This document shows positions 32,454 to 37,680 of a DNA stretch of 37,680 nt, piece by piece. The position numbers and the translations under genes are program-made. The stretch covers positions 1-37,680 of the forward strand of contig CAYSAI010000009.1 in assembly GCA_964428975.1 (NCBI GenBank). The letters run 5' to 3'. Every line of letters begins with the position of its first letter. The first letter of the stretch is position 1. The stretch comes from JAGOUA01 sp964428975. Its GTDB lineage: Bacteria; Patescibacteriota; Patescibacteriia; 2-12-FULL-60-25. A model generated the notes under the pieces. That model saw nothing but the letters and a program-made list of their open reading frames with translations, did no database searches and had not been told where the DNA came from.

Positions 32454-33077
32454 ATGAAACGAACCAATTTAAGGGCTAATTTAAGAGAATTTGAAGAAAC
32501 GCTCAAAAAGCGACGTTTATTTGTATTTGAACCAAAAGACGTGGTGCGTCTTTTTGGATGGTCTGCCACGTCTGTGAAGTTCCTTCTGCATCGCTATACC
32601 AAACGTGGCATTACCGTGAGACTGAAAAACGGCTTATATGCGCTCAACGGCGTCACGATCTCTGAACTTTCTATCGCTAATCGACTATGCGAACCTTCTT
32701 ACATATCACTTGAAGCGGCACTGTCATTCCATCGATTGATTCCTGAGACGGTTTACACGATTACTTCGATCACAACTCGCACTCCGCGCGAACGGTCAGC
32801 TCTTGGGAAAGACTATCGCTATCACCGCGTACAACCTCGTGCGTTCACAGGATACAAGCCGATCATACAAGGTGATTTCACCGCGCTCATAGCAGATCCT
32901 GAAAAAGCTCTCGTTGATTATTACTATCTCGTTGCTCGCGGATTGCGAAAACCTTTGGATAAAGAAAGACTACGAATCAAGGATTTGAAAAGACATCAGG
33001 TCACTACATACGCACGTTTGTTCAAAAATAAAAAGCTTCTGTCTTTATTAGCAACCTTATTTCCTTCTGAACTATGA
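32454..33077 (+). CDS. AbiEi-type antitoxin/transcriptional regulator
   Basis: 207 aa. Antitoxin of the type IV AbiE toxin-antitoxin and abortive-infection family; it usually binds its own promoter. N-terminal winged-helix (DVVRLFGWSATSVKFLLHRYTKRG, then LKNGLYAL), then the C-terminal domain with EPSYISLEAALSFHRLIP and VYTITSITTR and DPEKALVDYYYL, all typical. An in-frame ATG at 32406 lies inside the promoter and is not used. The stop overlaps the toxin start as ATGA (33074). Confidence 0.88.
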   Translation: MKRTNLRANLREFEETLKKRRLFVFEPKDVVRLFGWSATSVKFLLHRYTKRGITVRLKNGLYALNGVTISELSIANRLCEPSYISLEAALSFHRLIPETVYTITSITTRTPRERSALGKDYRYHRVQPRAFTGYKPIIQGDFTALIADPEKALVDYYYLVARGLRKPLDKERLRIKDLKRHQVTTYARLFKNKKLLSLLATLFPSEL

Positions 33078-33434
33078 TCTCACGCGAAAACCGGAGACGT
33101 TATCACGGGTGAATACAAGCTCATCCATAGTGACTTTGCCCCGAATTACGGCTTGCAGATGCTGCCCGAAACCATTTTGGTGCAGGAAAAAGTCCAAGCG
33201 CTCATGACTCGTAAAAAACCACGCGATTTTTACGATCTGTATTTCATGCTTCGGGCTGGCTTGCTATCGCCCGAACGTAGAGAAATCTTGCGGCAGGCGC
33301 TTCCAATTATTGAAGCGACGGACATCGATTTCGGTCAAGAACTCGAAGTGTTCCTACCACAGGATCATCAAGCGATTATAAGAGACTTTAAACAAAATTT
33401 ATTGTCAGAAGTTAGACGGAATTTGGGAGGGTAG
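33074..33434 (+). pseudogene. AbiEii nucleotidyltransferase toxin remnant (internal deletion)
   Basis: The start is normal (MISREN, coupled by ATGA) but the frame closes at 33112. A second frame, open from 33078, reads TGDVITGEYKLIHSD and then the AbiEii C-terminus (LVQEKVQALMTRKKPRDFYDLYFML) to 33434. The nucleotidyltransferase core (GSxxL, then DID-like motif) that should lie between is absent. The remnant is about a third of the normal 250-300 residues. The catalytic domain is gone, so no toxin activity is expected. Confidence 0.8.
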
Positions 33435-33470
33435 GTAAGGGCTAGAGCTCCTCGGGGGAGGGGTGAAAAA

Positions 33471-33656
33471 CTATTTTGCGATCGTCTCTCGATCTTCCTC
33501 CTTGCCAAGGAGCCGGACGTACTCTTCGCATCCGTCTACAGTCAGCGCACCGCACTTGCAGGATGTGAGATTCTTGTTGGTATTTGCTGGGATCTCGTCG
33601 CCGCACTTTTTGCATTTGTAACAGGTACTAGCTTTGAGGGGTTGGTTTGTGGGCAT
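33471..33656 (-). CDS. Small zinc ribbon protein
   Basis: 61 aa. CYKCKKCGDEI followed by SCKCGALTVDGCEEYVRLLG gives four to six Zn-binding cysteines in a rubredoxin-like knuckle. The same layout (CxxCxxC then CxCGxxxVDG) occurs in small stand-alone zinc ribbons of prokaryotes of the DUF7695 kind. The function is unknown. ATG is in CCTATG. The 127-nt gap upstream holds no gene. Confidence 0.75.
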   Translation of the reverse strand: MPTNQPLKASTCYKCKKCGDEIPANTNKNLTSCKCGALTVDGCEEYVRLLGKEEDRETIAK

Positions 33657-33783
33657 AGGGGTTTGATTGTTTTCGAAGGGGGAGTTAAATAGAAGTTTTC
33701 CTATCCGCGATTTACGGGTTTAGTGTAATACACTTATCATAAGGTTCCACCTCTCATGCGAAAGCGCAAAACCATTACAATTT

Positions 33784-34506
33784 TTAACTTGTCTGAACTC
33801 CGATAGTTTCCAACTTATCTTTCACCTTTTCCCACTTAGGGAACTTCTTTTTCAAGAACTTATAGAAAAGCTTGTTGTGACTTCTGTATTTCATATGGCA
33901 CAACTCGTGGACAATAACGTAGTCGATACATTCTCGTGGGGTATGAATGAGTTTTGGATTCAGTATGACCGTGTCATTGTCGAGGAAGCTACCCCAACGC
34001 TTCTTCATTTCTCGAATAATAAGTGGTGGTATTTTCTTGTAATCAAATTTTGTTTGCATCAGCTCGTACCTTTCGCGGAACACTCGCTCAACCTTTTCTT
34101 CGTACCATTTATCCAAAAGCTTCTTTGTGTATTTTCCGTCTTGAACGCCTTTGCTCGTGTAGACCATGAGTAGACCTTTGGTCACGGAGACCTTGTCTTC
34201 GTTCGACCGTTTCACCATGAGCCTGTACTGCTTGCCGAGGTAGAGGTAGCCCTCTCCCGAGACGTATTCCTTCTGGTACATTTGTCTCTGGTATTTCTTA
34301 AAGAAGCTGAGCTGTGTCTCAAGCCAAAACCACTTCTTTTTTAAGAAGGTTTCTACTCGCTCATCTTCCGCACCGTGCGGACACTTTAGGATTATTCCTA
34401 GGTCTGGTTTTACAGTGAGACTGAGAGTCAATCTATCTTGCATGACGAGGTCGTAGTGGTAGACAAATGAGCCAAAGACAAATTCTTTTTTAGCTGAAGA
34501 TTTCAT
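33784..34506 (-). CDS. YgjP/SprT-like metalloprotease next to hsdR
   Basis: 240 aa from ATG 34506; an upstream ATG at 34521 is possible. Full-length DUF45/YgjP protein: an N-terminal beta domain (about residues 1-85), a linker, and the catalytic part with REMKKRWGSF and HELCHMKYRSHNKLFY (HExxH plus third His). Such proteases often sit beside type I restriction genes, though their role there is not settled. It overlaps hsdR by 17 nt, so the two are translationally coupled. AT-rich, Lys-rich codon use differs from the block before 32 kb. Confidence 0.9.
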   Translation of the reverse strand: MKSSAKKEFVFGSFVYHYDLVMQDRLTLSLTVKPDLGIILKCPHGAEDERVETFLKKKWFWLETQLSFFKKYQRQMYQKEYVSGEGYLYLGKQYRLMVKRSNEDKVSVTKGLLMVYTSKGVQDGKYTKKLLDKWYEEKVERVFRERYELMQTKFDYKKIPPLIIREMKKRWGSFLDNDTVILNPKLIHTPRECIDYVIVHELCHMKYRSHNKLFYKFLKKKFPKWEKVKDKLETIGVQTS

Positions 34507-37500
34507 AATTGTTTTCGGCAAGTGAAAGGACGCTCGAAATAACGAGTTTCATGTCGTCATCCGATAGGTCGATACCCTTTTCTTTCTTCACTACGTCATA
34601 GAGGTAGTCATCAATGGTATTCATGATTCGACGCTTTACATCGATGTTCTTGTACCAATCGACAATTGCTTCCCGCTTCACGATGCCAAAGATATCCAAG
34701 ACAATAGAGATGAAAACCTCCTCTGGTATATTGAACTTCTTGAAGCAATCCCTGAGGTTACGGTAGAATACATCGGAACCCTCTTCGGCGACGATAGAGC
34801 CAGGAAGACTATCGTCCTTCTTGTTCACAACATCATCCTCAACCAGCTTCAACTGCTTGAGCGCGGCGACATCAGCCATCTTGCCGTCACGCATCTCCTG
34901 TAAGATTTGAGAGATTTTCTTAGAGAATCGTTCGTAGAGCTCTGGGTCAGATTCCATCTTCTCGGCAATAGTCTTCTGAGTCTGTGCCGCGATTGCCTCG
35001 GCTTTGGATTTATCAGAGCCTAGGTTCTCGATAGCTTCCTCAAATTGCTTGCGGTCAGTGATATTGATTTGTGTGGTCAAAAGCTCAACTCCTCGTGCAT
35101 CAACATACTTATCAAGAATATTCACGAGTGATTGTTTGTACTCAGAAAGGTCAACGCGGTCGGCGTACTTCAAGCTCGCGGTTTTGCGAAGTTCCATAAA
35201 CTTCTTCAGCTCACGTGTGTACATATCAAGATGCGGAAAGGCATGCACGAAATCTTGCAGGACAAAACACTCGTTGAGGTTCTTAATGAACGAGTTGAGT
35301 GCTTTGTAGAACATCTCGCGCTTTGGAGCGTCATCAAGAAGCTGGAGAAATGCTTCGTCATCGGACGAACCTTTAATCTCCTTAAAGATGTCATGCACCA
35401 AGCTGTAGCCTTCCTCGAGTTCTTGCACCTTTTCTGCGACATCAATGAGCGTGCCTTTCACATCATTCTCATCGTAGTTACCGAAGAGCTTCATCGCGGT
35501 ATTGATGTTCTTGGCGTTCTCTGAATAGTCGATGATGTAACCCGCGGTCTTTGGAAGCTTCTTGTTTTCGTGCAGACGATTCACACGAGCAATCGCTTGG
35601 AGCAAGTTGTGGTCTCGCAAGTCCTTCGCGAGATAGAGAACGGTATTGCGTGGAGCATCGAATCCAGTGAGAAGTTTGTCGACGACAATAATAATTTCAA
35701 CGCCGTCATCGTTATATTTGAAACTATCGATAGCATCTTTCTCATATTTAGCAACATTGCTGTGGTTCTCGCGAACAGTATCGAGATATTTCACCACTTC
35801 TTTTTTATGAGTATCCTCCTCGTCTCCGTCATCATGCTCGTCAGAGATAACAACGGCGGTGCGGATGTTTGCACGAGTCTGGAAGAACTTTTGGAAGAGC
35901 ACGGCCGAATACTTCGATGGAGCGACAATCTGCGCCTTGAGTCCAGTGTTCTGGAAGTGGTGCATGAAGTGTTTCTCGATGTCGTGGGCGATCTCAACAA
36001 TACGCTGTGGATTGTTCTTGATTATCTTTGAGCCAACGTATTTCTGGAGCTCTTTCTTCTGTTTGTCGTTGAGGTCTTCGGTAATGCGAGCAACGTGTCG
36101 GTCAATTTGCTCTTCGTTCTGAATCAAATCAACATAACGACCCTCATAGATAAGAGGAAGGATGATTTTATCAGCTAATGCGTCATCGATGGTGTACTTG
36201 TCGATATAGCCACCGAACTTTCTCCAGCTTTCCCTTTCTCCATTCATGAGTGGAGTACCCGTAAAACCGATGTAGCAAGCACTTGGGATAATGCGATTCA
36301 TTTCCACATTCGCAATACCGCTCTGGCTTCGGTGCGCCTCGTCGATAAGGACAAAGATATTTTGGTCATCATCAACAAACCCTGCCTTTTTCTTGGCGGC
36401 TGATTCAAACTTTTGAACCAGTGTCGTAACGACAGCAAGATTTTTATCCTTGATAAGATCGAGCAAGTTTTGACCGCTCGTTGCCTGTATCACTCCTTTC
36501 TTGAGATTGCAGTTCTTGAACGTATCTTTGATTTGCTTATCCAAGTCCTTACGGTCGGTCACGATAATGACGCGCGGATTGTTTATGTGAGGATTCTCGA
36601 TAAGAGCTTTCACGAACATCACCATGGTGAGTGACTTACCAGACCCTTGTGTGTGCCACACTAAACCACCTCGGCGACGAGTGATACCTGAAGGACTTGT
36701 CTCTCTCTCAGCAACACGCTCAAGCATCTTGTGAATAGCGAAGTACTGTTGGTAGCGAGAGAGTTTTTTTACTCCAGCGTCAAAGAGTATGTAGTTCTTG
36801 GTGAGGTCGAGAAGCCGGGCAGGCTCAAAAAGTGCGGCGATGCCACGATCTTGTTCCGTTGGGAGACGGTCCGTCTTCTGCACATGACCTTCGGTGTATC
36901 CGTTGAGATCAGTAAGGATCTGCGCGTATACAGTCGGGTCTATCTTCTTGGCAATCAACGCTTTTGCCTTGGCATTTTCATCCGCTTCGAGAACACCTTT
37001 CTCTTTCCACACCGCATAGAACTTATTTGGCGTGCCGGTGGTACCGTACTGAAGTTCCTTGTCATTGGTACCGACGAGGAGCTGAGCGTAGGTGAAGAAT
37101 TTCGGACAAAACTCCGGACCCTGATTGCGATTCATCTGGTTAATAGCTTCGAGTGTTGCAACACCTGACTTCTTGTTCTCAATGACCGCAATGGGAATTC
37201 CGTTTACGAAACAAACGATATCGGGGCGAATGGTTTGTTTTCCTGTCACAACAAATTCTGCCGTTACATGGAAGGTATTGCTCTCTGGGTTCTGGAAGTC
37301 TATAAAACGGAAGTTTTTAGAAGCCGTCTTTCCACCAACACTCACCTTGATAGTCTTGCCACCGCTTGTTGGCATGATGGTGTTGTAGATTTTCTGTGCG
37401 GTATCGATAAGCCCTTCGTACTGGATGTGTTCCAGTTCATCAATGGCATCACGTACGTCCTTTTCTCCAAACTTGTATTCAGTGCCGCCGACTTCGTAGC

Positions 37501-37678
37501 CGTTGATTTCCATGAGCTTCTCATTGGCGATATCGGTGAGGATAAAGTTGCCCGTATCGCCACCGCGTTGGCGTAGCGCTTCCTCAGCAGGGATGTACTT
37601 GTATCCCATGGCCAAAAGGAGCTCCAATGTGGGGAGTTGGGATTGCCGTGCTTCGTCAAAGTGTACTTTTTCTAGCAT
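34490..37678 (-). CDS. hsdR: Type I restriction enzyme subunit R (HsdR)
   Basis: 1062 aa if ATG 37678 is the start; only 2 nt remain to the window edge, so an upstream start cannot be excluded. The N-terminus DEARQSQLPTLELLLAMGYKYI is typical. Nuclease motif: D153 in RPDIV, then E167-x-K169 in IENKK. Translocase: Walker A GSGKS (345-349), DEAH 446-449, FTGTP and RVNRLHE of the RecA2 half. The coiled-coil-rich C-terminus binds HsdM. No hsdM or hsdS is in the window; they would be expected further upstream of the start (beyond 37680). Confidence 0.95.
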   Translation of the reverse strand: MLEKVHFDEARQSQLPTLELLLAMGYKYIPAEEALRQRGGDTGNFILTDIANEKLMEINGYEVGGTEYKFGEKDVRDAIDELEHIQYEGLIDTAQKIYNTIMPTSGGKTIKVSVGGKTASKNFRFIDFQNPESNTFHVTAEFVVTGKQTIRPDIVCFVNGIPIAVIENKKSGVATLEAINQMNRNQGPEFCPKFFTYAQLLVGTNDKELQYGTTGTPNKFYAVWKEKGVLEADENAKAKALIAKKIDPTVYAQILTDLNGYTEGHVQKTDRLPTEQDRGIAALFEPARLLDLTKNYILFDAGVKKLSRYQQYFAIHKMLERVAERETSPSGITRRRGGLVWHTQGSGKSLTMVMFVKALIENPHINNPRVIIVTDRKDLDKQIKDTFKNCNLKKGVIQATSGQNLLDLIKDKNLAVVTTLVQKFESAAKKKAGFVDDDQNIFVLIDEAHRSQSGIANVEMNRIIPSACYIGFTGTPLMNGERESWRKFGGYIDKYTIDDALADKIILPLIYEGRYVDLIQNEEQIDRHVARITEDLNDKQKKELQKYVGSKIIKNNPQRIVEIAHDIEKHFMHHFQNTGLKAQIVAPSKYSAVLFQKFFQTRANIRTAVVISDEHDDGDEEDTHKKEVVKYLDTVRENHSNVAKYEKDAIDSFKYNDDGVEIIIVVDKLLTGFDAPRNTVLYLAKDLRDHNLLQAIARVNRLHENKKLPKTAGYIIDYSENAKNINTAMKLFGNYDENDVKGTLIDVAEKVQELEEGYSLVHDIFKEIKGSSDDEAFLQLLDDAPKREMFYKALNSFIKNLNECFVLQDFVHAFPHLDMYTRELKKFMELRKTASLKYADRVDLSEYKQSLVNILDKYVDARGVELLTTQINITDRKQFEEAIENLGSDKSKAEAIAAQTQKTIAEKMESDPELYERFSKKISQILQEMRDGKMADVAALKQLKLVEDDVVNKKDDSLPGSIVAEEGSDVFYRNLRDCFKKFNIPEEVFISIVLDIFGIVKREAIVDWYKNIDVKRRIMNTIDDYLYDVVKKEKGIDLSDDDMKLVISSVLSLAENNYEIFS

Positions 37679-37680
37679 AG

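Noticed and set aside
33657..33783. Possible gene or promoter in the 127-nt gap of the defence island
   Set aside because: No ORF with a plausible start; AT-rich motifs exist but no paired -35/-10 I would defend.
1..37680. CRISPR array, prophage genes, integrase or transposase
   Set aside because: No regularly spaced direct repeats and no such proteins were seen on either strand.

Overview
The window reads as a piece of a Candidate Phyla Radiation (Patescibacteria) chromosome. The reasons are a compact gene set, a VirB6-like/PrgI/TraC/VirB4 cluster of the kind common in that group, many small single-pass or secreted proteins without clear families, and start codons that almost never have a Shine-Dalgarno sequence. 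TGA serves as an ordinary stop, so this is not one of the UGA-recoded lineages (Gracilibacteria, Absconditabacteria). I cannot place it more finely from sequence alone.

Layout. (a) 1-4.4 kb: the 3' end of a multi-pass membrane protein carrying two in-frame copies of a palindromic repeat, two membrane or exported proteins of unknown function, a HIT protein, and a convergent PEGA protein. (b) 4.5-8.5 kb: murA, a C-terminal-processing protease, a NUDIX hydrolase and a D-Ala-D-Ala carboxypeptidase, closed by a bidirectional terminator. (c) 8.5-10.3 kb: three minus-strand tRNAs (Met, initiator fMet, Leu) interleaved with two repeat elements, a small membrane protein and an ORF that starts 3 nt after the CCA end of tRNA-Leu. 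(d) 10.3-18.6 kb: a beta-propeller-like protein, then a minus-strand block transcribed LCP (LytR-CpsA-Psr) > der > pth > dprA > topA. (e) 18.6-27.1 kb: a type IV secretion-like operon of six genes (VirB6-like giant, unknown coiled-coil protein, PrgI, TraC-like, VirB4 ATPase, single-pass protein). (f) 27.1-31.9 kb: a repeat copy and comF, then a copper operon csoR-copA-HMA/TauE-cupredoxin with the CsoR operator placed in the promoter spacer. (g) 31.9-37.7 kb: an accessory or defence region, AT-richer by eye: a short YgjP-type metalloprotease, an AbiE pair with intact antitoxin and gutted toxin, a zinc ribbon, a second YgjP protease overlapping a type I restriction subunit hsdR that runs to the window edge.

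Functional themes. Envelope synthesis (murA, carboxypeptidase, LCP) sits beside DNA uptake and secretion genes (dprA, comF, the VirB4 cluster), which suits a small cell that takes up DNA and interacts with other cells. Regulation looks mostly promoter-proximal: many genes have a -10-like element, often with an extended TGC, only 6-10 nt before the start codon, so their mRNAs should be leaderless. A T sits directly before the start codon in 27 of the 33 starts I assigned. The initiator tRNA is itself unusual (C33 and an A1/A72 mismatch).
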